Assembly: GCF_013204885.1 (NCBI RefSeq)
Contig: NZ_JABMKX010000014.1
Span: forward strand, 62,001 to 126,000
Reading direction: 5' to 3'
DNA length: 64,000 nucleotides
Source of the DNA: Paenibacillus tritici
Lineage (GTDB): Bacteria; Bacillota; Bacilli; Paenibacillales; Paenibacillaceae
The translations under genes were made by a program, and so were the position numbers. Of the stretch, positions 18,722 to 26,783 are shown piece after piece (within the stretch, counting starts at the first letter, position 1; each line of letters starts with the position of its first letter). The notes beneath the pieces were generated by a model. The model worked only from the letters and a program-made list of their open reading frames with translations, searched no databases and had not been told where the DNA came from.

Positions 18722-20446
18722 TCAGGCCAGCAAGGCCCGGGCTACCTGATCCACAATACAATTGATGCCTGTCGGTCCATAGCAGCCGATCCAGGTAGCC
18801 GCATCCACCGCGTATATACGCTGCCGCTGGTCTGCATCCAGTATGCCCCTCACGCTTTGCTCTGTCATAGAACTTCCGTCCTGCATCCTCTCGTTGCTAA
18901 GCAGGAAATAGTAGTTGGCATGCACAGCCGGCAGTCTGTCGACGGAAATATGATAGGCTGTGTCGGATGTATCTGCAACAAACAGCGGAGCAGGCAGACC
19001 CAGGTCCCGGTACAGCACAGCGCCGGTGCGGTGAGCAGCCGTATGTATCCGGACCACTGACTCCCGCGGACGGATCAGAGCCACGCTCCTGCCCGACAGT
19101 ACCGGCGCAAGCTCTGCCGACAGCAGTGCCGTACGTCGGAGGTAATCGGCAATCATACGTTCCGCCTCCGCCTGCTTGCCCGTCAGTTCGCCGAACAGGC
19201 TCAGAATCGTCTGCCAGCTCTCATTGCGCTTGAACATGATCGTTGGAGCCGTCCGGCTTAAGCGTTCATAGTGCAGATCATGCACCTCGGTACAGATAAT
19301 CAGATCCGGCCGCAGCCGTTCTACAGCCTCCAGGTCCGGGTACTCATAGGTTCCGAGCATTTCCGTTGCCTTAAGCCTCTCCCGGAAATACGGGGGGAAA
19401 TTGAGCGCCCTGCTGCCGAAGCCTACACTTCCTGCAGGAGACATCCCAAGCGCAAGCAAATGGTCAGCATATTGAACGTCTAGTACAGCAATGCGCTGCG
19501 GAGTAGCGGTGACAGAATATTCGCCCCGCAGATGGGATATCACCGGGCTCTGCAGTGACTCGCGCGGGGAAGCCAAGCGGGGGTCCGGCAGTTCCGAAGA
19601 AGCAGCGACCGTACCGGGGCCTGAAGCGGCAGTGCGCCTGTAGAGCTGCGGGGGGACGCCATAATATTTCTTGAACGCCCTGCTGAAATAATACATGTCG
19701 CGGTAGCCTGTTCTTTCAGCGATTTCGCCGATGGGAGCATCCGTATAACGCAGCATCCGCTCTGCGCTCTCCATCCGCAGCCGGATCACATATTCCATCG
19801 GCCCGACCAGCATCTCCTGTTTGAACCGGCGCTGGAGCTGTCTCGCGCCGCATCCGGCAAGCGTAGCCAGCTCTTTAAGCTCGAGGTCCTGACGATAATG
19901 CCCCGCTATATAAGCGGCGACCACATCCACCATGTCCGGCTCTGCGCCGCCCCGGCCGCGTTCATGCTCCATAATAAGCTCGTAGAGCATGCTTTGCAGC
20001 AGCGCATTGGCATGGAAGCGTTCCAGCCCTTCACCCCGGCCCCATTTGGACGCAATCCTATCCGCCGCCATATGCAGCTCCGCCGGGAGCGCGGGATGGT
20101 GAACGAACGAAGTGCGTAGCGGGTGATTGCGCTGCGGGAAGAGAACATGGGCGGCTCCCGCAACAGGAATGGCCTTGTAGCTAATAACAGTATAATGAAT
20201 GTTGTCTGATCCCGCAGTCAGAGCAAAGGATGATCCCTTAACAGCGTGGCAAGCAAAAGAGGCCTGGACATGGCAAGCTTCACCATTAATCACAAGCCCT
20301 CCTTGCCCGCCGCCTGCCAGCAGCAGCATATTTGCCGCAAGTCCCGTTTCGCTCAGAACCCCGCCCGGCGGCACAGTCCCGCTGCGTACGTCAAGCGTCT
20401 TGATCGTCGTATCACTCCACAGACTTGCCTGTTCTTGCTGCGGCAT
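18722..20446 (-). CDS. btr: AraC-type regulator fused to a siderophore-binding domain (Btr-like)
   Basis: The product is 574 residues. Order: an N-terminal cupin-like part (about 1-165); two AraC helix-turn-helix motifs (about 180-280, LKELATLAGCGARQLQRRFKQ and IGEIAERTGYRDMYYFSRAFK); a linker; and a C-terminal periplasmic-binding-protein fold (about 315-574). This is the architecture of B. subtilis Btr, which binds ferric bacillibactin and activates its uptake genes. The C-terminal half is visibly related to the lipoprotein encoded two genes away (shared TGKQAEAE, VALIRPR, HRTG..LY.DLGL.AP). Start ATG 20446 has AGGAG nine bases upstream. A Fur-like palindrome lies at 20508. Confidence 0.88.
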   Translation of the reverse strand: MPQQEQASLWSDTTIKTLDVRSGTVPPGGVLSETGLAANMLLLAGGGQGGLVINGEACHVQASFACHAVKGSSFALTAGSDNIHYTVISYKAIPVAGAAHVLFPQRNHPLRTSFVHHPALPAELHMAADRIASKWGRGEGLERFHANALLQSMLYELIMEHERGRGGAEPDMVDVVAAYIAGHYRQDLELKELATLAGCGARQLQRRFKQEMLVGPMEYVIRLRMESAERMLRYTDAPIGEIAERTGYRDMYYFSRAFKKYYGVPPQLYRRTAASGPGTVAASSELPDPRLASPRESLQSPVISHLRGEYSVTATPQRIAVLDVQYADHLLALGMSPAGSVGFGSRALNFPPYFRERLKATEMLGTYEYPDLEAVERLRPDLIICTEVHDLHYERLSRTAPTIMFKRNESWQTILSLFGELTGKQAEAERMIADYLRRTALLSAELAPVLSGRSVALIRPRESVVRIHTAAHRTGAVLYRDLGLPAPLFVADTSDTAYHISVDRLPAVHANYYFLLSNERMQDGSSMTEQSVRGILDADQRQRIYAVDAATWIGCYGPTGINCIVDQVARALLA

Positions 20447-20497
20447 TTCTCTCATCTCCTGACAACAGTATCCTTTGGCTAAACGGATATTCTATTG

Positions 20498-21265
20498 TCA
20501 TTTTAATTGAGATTCATTCTCATTGTCAATTTTCGGGCATTTCCGGCAATATTCTCCCGACATCCGGTAATAGAAACAGCAGGTCATGCGCTTGCTCTTC
20601 GCAACCGGAGCCTTGTCATTCCCCTCTGTGAACCGGGTGAACGGATTGCGTCTTGCCCCGAACAATTGTCCGGGAGCCGTCCGGGCCAGAAACGCAAAAT
20701 CCTCCTGCATCCGCGCCCTTTCTTGACCGGAATGGTCTGTTCCAGGCGCATACAGCGGGGCAATACGCACCATAATATTCTCCCACAGCACGGCCATGGA
20801 GACAGGACCAATGGCAGCAAGCGTCTGCAGCATCGGCGCAAGCTGTACTGCAAAAATCTTCTCTGCAGCCTTCTCCTGCCACACTCCCCTATCTTCCGGC
20901 GGTGATGCGGACCGAAGCCCATTCAGCGCCAGGAAAGGGAATGTCGTCTCTTCTGCAGAAGCCGGATGATAGAGGAAGCTTCGGTCCAGCGGGAAGAAGA
21001 CTTCACGATTATGAAAGGTCATGGCGGTCAATAGCGGCGCGATCCACAGATAGCCGATCCGCTTGGCCAGCATGGAAGCCGCAACCTGCATGTCCGGCGC
21101 ACCGATATATTCCTTAAGCCAGCTGACATATTCGCGGCATGCAGCTTCATCCTGCAGCTGGCTCAGTGCAATAGTACGGACGCTGCCTGCGGGCGGCTCA
21201 CCCAGCCACAGCTTGTAATCCTCCGCCAAGTCCCTCCAGGGGGTCGACGACAGATAGTGTTCCAT
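20498..21265 (-). CDS. fhuF: FhuF-like ferric-siderophore reductase
   Basis: The product is 255 residues. The C-terminus has CCFYYRMSGEYCRKCP, the C-C-x10-C-x2-C cluster typical of FhuF, which binds a [2Fe-2S] centre and reduces iron in the cytoplasm to free it from imported siderophores. The body is otherwise poorly conserved, as usual. I start at ATG 21265 (GGAG nine bases upstream, one base after the preceding stop); the longer frame begins with TTG inside the lipoprotein gene. It sits between the siderophore-binding lipoprotein and the Btr-like regulator, on one transcript. Confidence 0.82.
   Translation of the reverse strand: MEHYLSSTPWRDLAEDYKLWLGEPPAGSVRTIALSQLQDEAACREYVSWLKEYIGAPDMQVAASMLAKRIGYLWIAPLLTAMTFHNREVFFPLDRSFLYHPASAEETTFPFLALNGLRSASPPEDRGVWQEKAAEKIFAVQLAPMLQTLAAIGPVSMAVLWENIMVRIAPLYAPGTDHSGQERARMQEDFAFLARTAPGQLFGARRNPFTRFTEGNDKAPVAKSKRMTCCFYYRMSGEYCRKCPKIDNENESQLK
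20508..20522. promoter_or_regulatory. Fur-box-like palindrome before the Btr-like gene
   Basis: TGAGATTCATTCTCA is flanked by ATT...ATTGTCAAT and resembles the TGATAAT-G-ATTATCA consensus. It overlaps the last codons of the FhuF-like gene and lies about 60 bases before the Btr-like start, which suggests the regulator has its own iron-controlled promoter inside the operon. Confidence 0.55.
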
Positions 21266-21266
21266 C

Positions 21267-22343
21267 TCAATGAGCTCCAAGCAGCGCTTCCGAGGCCTGA
21301 TCTACAATGATATTGATTGCAAGGGGACCATAATAAGCGATCCAGAGCGTTGAATTAACGTCGTATGCACGGTTATTCTTAACTGCATCAAGGGATTTCC
21401 AGATCGGACTGCTGGCCAGCACCTCTGCTTCTTTGGCGAACAGATCATCCGAGAGCAGGAAATAATGATCTGCTCCGACATCTGCGACAGTCTCCATCGA
21501 GATTTCAACCGAGGTATCATCTTTGATCTCCTGAACGAAGGCAGGCGCATTTAATCCCAGGTCCTCATACAAAATGCTTCCGGTCCGGTGCTCGGGACCA
21601 TGCACACGAATCCCTTCCGGTCTCGGACGAATCAGCGCAACCGTCTCGTCGCCCAGCTTCGCCGACAGCTGCTCCCGTAGACCGGTGATTTTGTCCTCGT
21701 AGGCCTTCTTCACCACTTCAGCCTCTGCCTGCTTGCCTGTTATGGTACCGATGGTAGCCAGCGTATCCCGCCAATCCTCATAGAAGTCCAGGACGATTGT
21801 AGGTGCAATTTTACTGACACTCTCATAGACCTCCTCCTGGAAGTCAGTCATCAGAATCAGATCCGGGTTCAACGCCACAATCGCCTCCAGATTGGGCTCA
21901 TCCCGTGTACCAAGGACCTTCACACCTGCCATTTGCTCACTCAAATACTCCGGGAACTCGTCCTTTGTTCCAGCAACAACGCTGCCCTCAGGCTTCTCTC
22001 CAAGCGCGATCAGCTGATCGGCGAATTTCACATCAAGCGCAGCAATCACCTTCGGCTTCTCCGTCAGCGTATATTCACCCTTGATATGGGTGAGGGTAAC
22101 CGGGTAGGCTGCAGCAGTCTGCGGCTCCGGCGATGCCTGAGCCTGTGCTTCAGAGGCCGGAGACGGTTCAGCTGCCGCTGTCGGCTGTGCGGCTGAACCT
22201 GCCTGATTGCCGTTAGTGCCCCCTCCTGTCCCGCATGCCGTCAGCACAAGCACCAGCGCCAGCATCCATATCATGAACAGTCCTGATTTTTGGGTGGCGT
22301 TGCTCTTGCTGCCGGTCCTCTTTTTCCTTGTTGCTCTATTCAT
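21267..22343 (-). CDS. Iron-siderophore-binding lipoprotein (FeuA/FhuD type)
   Basis: The product is 358 residues: a positively charged N-terminus, membrane segment, lipobox LVLTACGT, an Ala/Pro/Ser/Glu-rich linker to about residue 75, then a two-lobed periplasmic-binding-protein fold (about 80-355, with IAALDVKFADQLIALGEKP, NPDLILMTDFQ, TGKQAEAE). It would capture ferric siderophore outside the membrane and hand it to an ABC permease. No permease or ATPase gene lies here, so it must use one encoded elsewhere. A perfect Fur box sits 27-47 bases before the ATG; GGGGGAG is the ribosome binding site. Confidence 0.87.
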   Translation of the reverse strand: MNRATRKKRTGSKSNATQKSGLFMIWMLALVLVLTACGTGGGTNGNQAGSAAQPTAAAEPSPASEAQAQASPEPQTAAAYPVTLTHIKGEYTLTEKPKVIAALDVKFADQLIALGEKPEGSVVAGTKDEFPEYLSEQMAGVKVLGTRDEPNLEAIVALNPDLILMTDFQEEVYESVSKIAPTIVLDFYEDWRDTLATIGTITGKQAEAEVVKKAYEDKITGLREQLSAKLGDETVALIRPRPEGIRVHGPEHRTGSILYEDLGLNAPAFVQEIKDDTSVEISMETVADVGADHYFLLSDDLFAKEAEVLASSPIWKSLDAVKNNRAYDVNSTLWIAYYGPLAINIIVDQASEALLGAH

Positions 22344-22369
22344 TTCGACTCCCCCATCTCTGTATTATG

Positions 22370-22390
22370 TGATAATGATTTTCATTATCA
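22370..22390. promoter_or_regulatory. Perfect Fur box
   Basis: TGATAATGA-TTT-TCATTATCA is a 21-base perfect palindrome that matches the Bacillus Fur consensus. It lies directly upstream of the siderophore-binding lipoprotein (start 22343), so that operon is very likely shut off by Fur with iron. Confidence 0.9.
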
Positions 22391-22479
22391 TAATTGTTAC
22401 AGCGAGTATAGCCGATTCAGAGCCTCTGTTTCCATGTACTTTTGCGACATTGCATCCGGATAAATGCGACATGGGTTGG

Positions 22480-22798
22480 TTACATTTGGCTTACATGGCG
22501 TACCCAGTCCAATTGTGTTCGGTTTTCCGATTACATTTGGCTTACGCAGCGTTCCCAGTCCAATTGTGTTCGGTTTTTCGATTACATTCGGCTTACGCGG
22601 CGCCCCCAGTCCGATTGTGTTCGGTTTTCCGATTACATTTGGCTTACGTGGCGCTCCCAGTCCAATTGTGTTCGGTTTTCCGGTTACATTTGGCTTACGC
22701 GGCGCCCCCAGTCCAATTGTGTTCGGTTTTCCGATTACATTTGGCCTACGTGGCGCTCCCAGTCCAATTGTGTTCGGTTTTCCGGTTACATTTGGTCC
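22480..22798. repeat. Tandem 51-bp intergenic array, six full units and a partial one
   Basis: Units begin at 22480, 22531, 22582, 22633, 22684, 22735 and 22786, each opening TTACATTTGGC(T/C)TAC and ending GTTCGGTTTTCCG. The period is exactly 51 bp with a few substitutions per unit. Since 51 is divisible by three and the unit has no stop in any forward frame, three long overlapping plus-strand frames of 17-residue repeats appear; none has a ribosome binding site or normal composition. It fills the gap between the Fur-controlled promoter (22370) and the terminator at 22835. Confidence 0.92.
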
Positions 22799-22834
22799 AC
22801 ATCAGAGGGAAACTATAATTTCCTAAACAATCAA

Positions 22835-22867
22835 CAAGCCCGCATCCTGTTGGCGGATGCGGGCTTG
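22835..22867 (-). terminator. Terminator of the MetE-like gene
   Basis: A perfect 13-bp stem CAAGCCCGCATCC / GGATGCGGGCTTG with a 7-base loop lies about 35 bases past the stop of the minus-strand MetE-like gene. Confidence 0.8.
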
Positions 22868-22900
22868 CTTTGTATGAACCGTTGCTACCTATTAATGAAG

Positions 22901-24058
22901 TTAAGCCCAATATTGGTGGGCAATCTCTTGCCCCTGTCTGATCTTCGCCCACTGCTCGGCTTCCGTTAATTCGTTGCCGCCGTCGCAGGACGCGAAGCCG
23001 CATTGGTGGGACAGCAGTAATCGGTCCTTCGGAATGATTGTAGAGGCCTCATCCAGCATGCGGAGGACACGGGTCTCATCGTCCAGAGTGTTCGTCTTGG
23101 AGGACAGCAGGCCCAGTACGATCTCCGTCTCCGGTCTATCCTTGAACACAGCAAGTGCCTCCAGCGAACCTGCACGTTCGTCGTCCCACTCCAGGAAGAA
23201 GCGGTCGTACTTCAGCTGCTTCAGGAACAGGTTGGCAATCTTCACATAGGAGCCGCCGCCCATATTCCGGGAATCATAGTTGCCGCGGCAGTTATGCGTC
23301 CACATTTTCAGCCCCAAGCTATGTCCGTAATCAATAATGGTATTGTTAATATCAATGAATTCTGTGGCGAGACTCTGAACTTCTTCATGGTTGATTTTCT
23401 CGCCGGTGAATGGCGAATTCGGATTATCGTCCGCGAACAGCTCCCAGAGGCAGTCGTCGAATTGCAGAATTTTCCCGCCAGCGGCCGCGAATTCCTGTAC
23501 AAAATCCTTATACGCCGTCACCAGACCCGCCTTCAGCTCATCACGGTTCTGGTACACTGCATTAGCGCCGCCAAGGTTATCCGACCAGGACAGCTCTCCG
23601 AAGATATGGGACGGCGAAGGTACGCATAGCTTCGTCTCACGGTCGCCGGCAAGAGCTTGAAGCTTACGGTAGGGCTGAAGGAAATGATGATTCTTCCCGC
23701 CCAGCTCGCCTGTAATGCGTAGGCCGATATCTTTTCGCGTCTCATATTTGGAGGTACCGTCAATATCTCTGAAGAAATAACCGTGATCCGCTATATAGCG
23801 CTCAATCCCCTGGAAGCCCCACACGAAGTCCAGATGCCACATCGACTTGGAGTACTCCCCATCCGTCAGAATGGACAGCCCATTCTCGCGCTCTTGCTCG
23901 ACTACCGCCTGAATCGCCTCAGCCTCGCACTGCTCATAACCCTGGAAATCCTGGTAAAAAGGATACTGGATATCATCCCGGTGTTCAATTTGCTGTTTAT
24001 ATTCTAGTAGCTCCGCCGGACGCAGCAGGCTGCCTACGATCTGAAATCTGTTGCACAT
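22901..24058 (-). CDS. MetE C-terminal-like (cobalamin-independent methionine synthase family) enzyme
   Basis: The product is 385 residues, about half the size of full MetE and equivalent to its catalytic C-terminal half, as in YxjG/YxjH-type proteins. Recognisable blocks are VGSLLRP near the start, ILTDGEYSK, FDDCLWELF, THNCRGN (His/Cys likely zinc ligands) and LSHQCGFAS. The family transfers methyl groups to thiols using zinc; the actual methyl donor and acceptor are unknown for these short forms. Start ATG 24058 has GAGGAGGACTAACC before it; the longer frame (24085) overlaps that site. No SAM riboswitch or T-box is seen upstream. Confidence 0.82.
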   Translation of the reverse strand: MCNRFQIVGSLLRPAELLEYKQQIEHRDDIQYPFYQDFQGYEQCEAEAIQAVVEQERENGLSILTDGEYSKSMWHLDFVWGFQGIERYIADHGYFFRDIDGTSKYETRKDIGLRITGELGGKNHHFLQPYRKLQALAGDRETKLCVPSPSHIFGELSWSDNLGGANAVYQNRDELKAGLVTAYKDFVQEFAAAGGKILQFDDCLWELFADDNPNSPFTGEKINHEEVQSLATEFIDINNTIIDYGHSLGLKMWTHNCRGNYDSRNMGGGSYVKIANLFLKQLKYDRFFLEWDDERAGSLEALAVFKDRPETEIVLGLLSSKTNTLDDETRVLRMLDEASTIIPKDRLLLSHQCGFASCDGGNELTEAEQWAKIRQGQEIAHQYWA

Positions 24059-24208
24059 GGTTAGTCCTCCTCTATTCTCACTCATCTTTGTCTCTTGTGT
24101 CTAAATTCTAGCATGGAGGGCTCGGAGGTACGTAACACTTAAAAATGATACCTGGTTATAGTGAAAGGTTATAGTGCGGCAGCCCGGACCCTGCAATCTC
24201 TGCCCGCT

Positions 24209-24247
24209 TCGTAAGACAATCGTAATACTTAGCTTAGAGAATCGTAA
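24209..24247 (+). promoter_or_regulatory. Helically phased TCGTAA direct repeats, likely response-regulator sites
   Basis: TCGTAA occurs at 24209, 24220 and 24242, that is at spacings of 11 and 22 bp, with a poorer match (AGCTTA) at the empty 24231 position. OmpR-family regulators bind such direct repeats spaced one or two helical turns apart. They lie about 57-95 bases before the methionine-rich protein gene, whose downstream neighbour encodes exactly such a regulator. Confidence 0.5.
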
Positions 24248-24303
24248 GCTCTCTTGCTTATTCTTATCCATGTAATCAAAAAAACCGATGGAGCGTGATA
24301 AAC

Positions 24304-24918
24304 ATGGTTAAAGGTAAATCAGGCAAAAGGTTCATGATGACAGCAGTATTGGTGCTCTCTCTGGCGGTGTCCGGAATAGCCGGTGCGGCAGCAGGAATCA
24401 AAACGATGAAAAAAGACGGCATGGAGCTGATGAACCTAAGACAGGCCGCCATGATGTACGGCTACAGCATTGAATGGAACAGCAAGGACCGCTCAGTATC
24501 GCTAATGTACATGGACAAGATGATGGACGACAGCAAAATGATGGACGACAGCAAAATGATGGACGACGGCAAGATGATGGATGACGGCAAGATGATGGAC
24601 GACGGCAAGATGATGGACGACGGCAAGATGATGGACGACGGCAAGATGATGGATGACGGCAAGATGATGGACGACGGCAAGATGATGGACGACGGCAAGA
24701 TGATGGATGACGGCAAGATGATGGACGATGGTAAGATGATGGATGACGGCATGAAGCCGATGGGTAAGATGATCAAGGTAATGATTGGGTCGAAAAAAAT
24801 GATGGTCGACGGCAAGACGGTCAACCTGAGTATGGCCCCTGCTCTCTACGATGGCAGCACTTATGTGGTGGACATGGTAGTGGCAGACTACATGAAGCCT
24901 GCCAAGGCTATGAAGTAA
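24304..24918 (+). CDS. Secreted methionine-rich protein with 13 KMMDD(S/G) repeats
   Basis: The product is 204 residues, 46 of them Met (about 22%). It has a signal peptide (1-~30, cleavage near AGA/AA). Residues ~38-70 (MELMNLRQAAMMYGYSIEWN...RSVSL) and ~155-200 (IKVMIGSKKMMVDGKTVNLS...YDGSTYVV) are two halves of a copper-amine-oxidase-N-like 'stalk' fold; a 78-residue tandem block of KMMDDS (2) and KMMDDG (11) is inserted between them. GGAG lies ten bases before ATG 24304. It heads a gene train with a two-component system, CcdA, a thioredoxin lipoprotein and MsrAB, so I infer it is an outside-facing methionine sink whose oxidised residues are repaired by MsrAB. Metal binding by the Met/Asp repeats is the main alternative. 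Confidence 0.82.
   Translation: MVKGKSGKRFMMTAVLVLSLAVSGIAGAAAGIKTMKKDGMELMNLRQAAMMYGYSIEWNSKDRSVSLMYMDKMMDDSKMMDDSKMMDDGKMMDDGKMMDDGKMMDDGKMMDDGKMMDDGKMMDDGKMMDDGKMMDDGKMMDDGKMMDDGMKPMGKMIKVMIGSKKMMVDGKTVNLSMAPALYDGSTYVVDMVVADYMKPAKAMK
24517..24750 (+). repeat. 18-bp tandem repeat x13 coding KMMDD(S/G)
   Basis: Thirteen in-frame 18-bp units with the pattern AArATGATGGAyGAyrGy run without interruption. Differences between units are mostly silent (GAC/GAT, AAG/AAA), so the peptide is held constant while DNA drifts. The count can change easily by slippage. Confidence 0.95.
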
Positions 24919-24993
24919 GACGGACTGAGCTATACCATCACCATATGCTATGATGGAGTCAAATGTATTTTTCCGAATATGGGGTGGGTTAAG

Positions 24994-25698
24994 GTGAATG
25001 AACGGGTACTGGTCGCTGATGACGATTCGAATATTACCGATGTGTGCCGCAGGTATCTTGAACGGGAAGGTTATCTGGTGATCACCGCCAAAGACGGGGT
25101 AGAAGCGCTGGAGCTATGGCGCAGTCAGACTCCCAGCCTGATTGTGCTCGATCTGATGATGCCGCATAAGAATGGCTGGGAAGTGTGCAGTGAGATCCGG
25201 CAGACCGAAGATGTCCCGATCATTATGCTGACGGCGCGCGGGGAGGAACAGGATCGTCTGATGGGGCTGACGATGGGTGCAGATGATTATCTGACCAAGC
25301 CCTTCAGTCCAAGAGAACTCGTGCTGCGTGTGCGGGCGATCCTGCGCAGAATGCGGGTGGTTCAGGCATCGCCTGTTACCGCGGCTGAACACACCATTAA
25401 GTATGAAGGACTTACTATAGACGTGGCGAAGCGTACCGTGGAGATCAGCGGGCAGGCGATTGACTTGACGGTTACAGAGTTCGAGATGCTGTACTTGCTG
25501 GCAAGTCATCCCGGCCAGGTGTTCTCGCGGACCCAGATTCTGAGCAAGATCTGGGACTTCAGCTACGAGGGAGATACCACCACAGTTACCGTGCATATCC
25601 GGAGATTACGGGAGAAGATCGAACAGACTCCCTCTGACCCGAAATATATCAAGACGGTCTGGGGAATAGGCTATAAGTTTGCGGGTGATGGCATCTAA
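24994..25698 (+). CDS. OmpR/PhoB-family response regulator
   Basis: The product is 234 residues. The receiver domain (1-120) has the acidic pair DDD, phosphorylated Asp in VLDLMMP and Lys in LTKPF; the winged helix DNA-binding domain (about 135-232) has TVTEFEMLYLLASHPGQVFS and TVTVHIRRLREKIE. I favour GTG 24994, which has GGGTGG upstream, over ATG 24979, which has none. Its stop overlaps the kinase start (TAATG), so the pair is translationally coupled. Probable target: the phased TCGTAA repeats before the methionine-rich gene. Confidence 0.9.
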   Translation: MNERVLVADDDSNITDVCRRYLEREGYLVITAKDGVEALELWRSQTPSLIVLDLMMPHKNGWEVCSEIRQTEDVPIIMLTARGEEQDRLMGLTMGADDYLTKPFSPRELVLRVRAILRRMRVVQASPVTAAEHTIKYEGLTIDVAKRTVEISGQAIDLTVTEFEMLYLLASHPGQVFSRTQILSKIWDFSYEGDTTTVTVHIRRLREKIEQTPSDPKYIKTVWGIGYKFAGDGI

Positions 25699-26738
25699 TG
25701 AAACTGCGTACGTATCTATTGTTGTCCAGCCTCACGGGGATTGGGGTCCTGTTGATCTGTCTATTCGTCAGCTACTCCAAAATGCTCCTCAACATCAATC
25801 AGTTCTACTGGTTGTCCGGTATAACGGCGGGGGTAGGCTTGCTCTCCTTCATCCTGCAGCATTTGCTGACAAGGCCGTTAGAGAAATCCATTGCACAGAT
25901 TACACAGCAGACAGTACGAATTGCCGAGGGGGATTTCCATACCGAAGTCCCCTTAATCGGCCCGCAGGAGTTCAAGCTCCTGGCACAGCAGTTCAATGTA
26001 ATGAGCTTCAAATTGAAGGAAAGCTTCGACAACCTGCACCACTCGGAATCCGCACGGCGGGAACTGATTGCGAATGTATCCCACGATCTGCGGACCCCCC
26101 TCGCCTCCATTCAATCGTTCGTTGAAGCGCTGGAGGACGATGTCATTCAGGACGAAGAGACTTTTCAGCGTTATCTGAATACCATCCGGCTGGAGACGAA
26201 GCGGCTCGGAGGGCTGATCCATGATCTATTTGAATTATCCAGTCTGGAAGCCAAAGGCGAAATCTTCGACCCGCTGCCTTGTCATGCCGATGAGCTGCTG
26301 ATCAGTACGCTGGAGAGCTTCTCGTTTCACCTCACGGAGAAGAAGCTGAACGTGGAGATTGAGCTGCCGGATAAGCTGCCTGCCGCTCTGATGATGCCGA
26401 CGCAGATTAAGCGGGTCTTGTCCAATTTATTGCAGAATGCCATTCAGCATTCACCTGTGGAAGGTAAGATCGTGCTGGCTGCCGCTGAAGAGGGTCAATA
26501 CCTGCGAATCTCAGTGACCGATGAAGGTCAGGGGATTGAAGCGGAGGAGACGGCACGCATATTTGAACGGTTCTACCGGATTGACAAAGCACGCAGCAAG
26601 AACAACGGGGGCGCCGGTCTGGGCCTTGCCATCGCACAGTCGATTGTTGAGCTTCATGGCGGTGCCATTGGGGTGCACAGTGTTCAGGGAGCAGGCAGCT
26701 GCTTCTGGTTCACCGTTCCCATCTATATCAGCCGGTAA
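25698..26738 (+). CDS. Membrane histidine kinase with very short outside loop
   Basis: The product is 346 residues: two membrane helices (about 8-28 and 38-57) joined by only about ten residues, a HAMP-like linker (LTRPLEKSIAQITQQTVRIAEGDF), the phospho-acceptor box NVSHDLRTPLASIQSF, and an ATPase domain with NLLQNAIQH, DEGQGIE and GAGLGLAIAQSIV. The tiny loop is the hallmark of intramembrane-sensing kinases, which read the state of the membrane or a partner protein instead of a soluble ligand. CcdA, encoded next, is a plausible partner (inference). Confidence 0.9.
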   Translation: MKLRTYLLLSSLTGIGVLLICLFVSYSKMLLNINQFYWLSGITAGVGLLSFILQHLLTRPLEKSIAQITQQTVRIAEGDFHTEVPLIGPQEFKLLAQQFNVMSFKLKESFDNLHHSESARRELIANVSHDLRTPLASIQSFVEALEDDVIQDEETFQRYLNTIRLETKRLGGLIHDLFELSSLEAKGEIFDPLPCHADELLISTLESFSFHLTEKKLNVEIELPDKLPAALMMPTQIKRVLSNLLQNAIQHSPVEGKIVLAAAEEGQYLRISVTDEGQGIEAEETARIFERFYRIDKARSKNNGGAGLGLAIAQSIVELHGGAIGVHSVQGAGSCFWFTVPIYISR

Positions 26739-26783
26739 GCCTTAGGGCCCGGGTAAGCAGCATTTATTAAGGTGGTGACTGAT

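Noticed and set aside
22480..22798. CRISPR array
   Set aside because: The units are contiguous with no unique spacers, and no cas genes are nearby.
22207..22969. Three overlapping plus-strand frames of 17-residue repeats
   Set aside because: They arise from a 51-bp tandem DNA repeat without stops; no ribosome binding site, no signal sequence, and all three frames are equally open.
24059..24303. SAM riboswitch or T-box before the MetE-like gene
   Set aside because: No conserved core of either element could be found upstream of 24058; the only clear signals are the TCGTAA repeats facing the other way.
24462..24824. Minus-strand frame rich in SSIILP repeats
   Set aside because: It is the mirror of the KMMDDG-coding repeat; the plus strand has signal peptide, stalk-domain halves and operon context.
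24919..24993. Terminator between the methionine-rich gene and the response regulator
   Set aside because: Only a 6-bp stem (CCATCA / TGATGG) without a T-run directly after it; read-through into the regulator is more likely.
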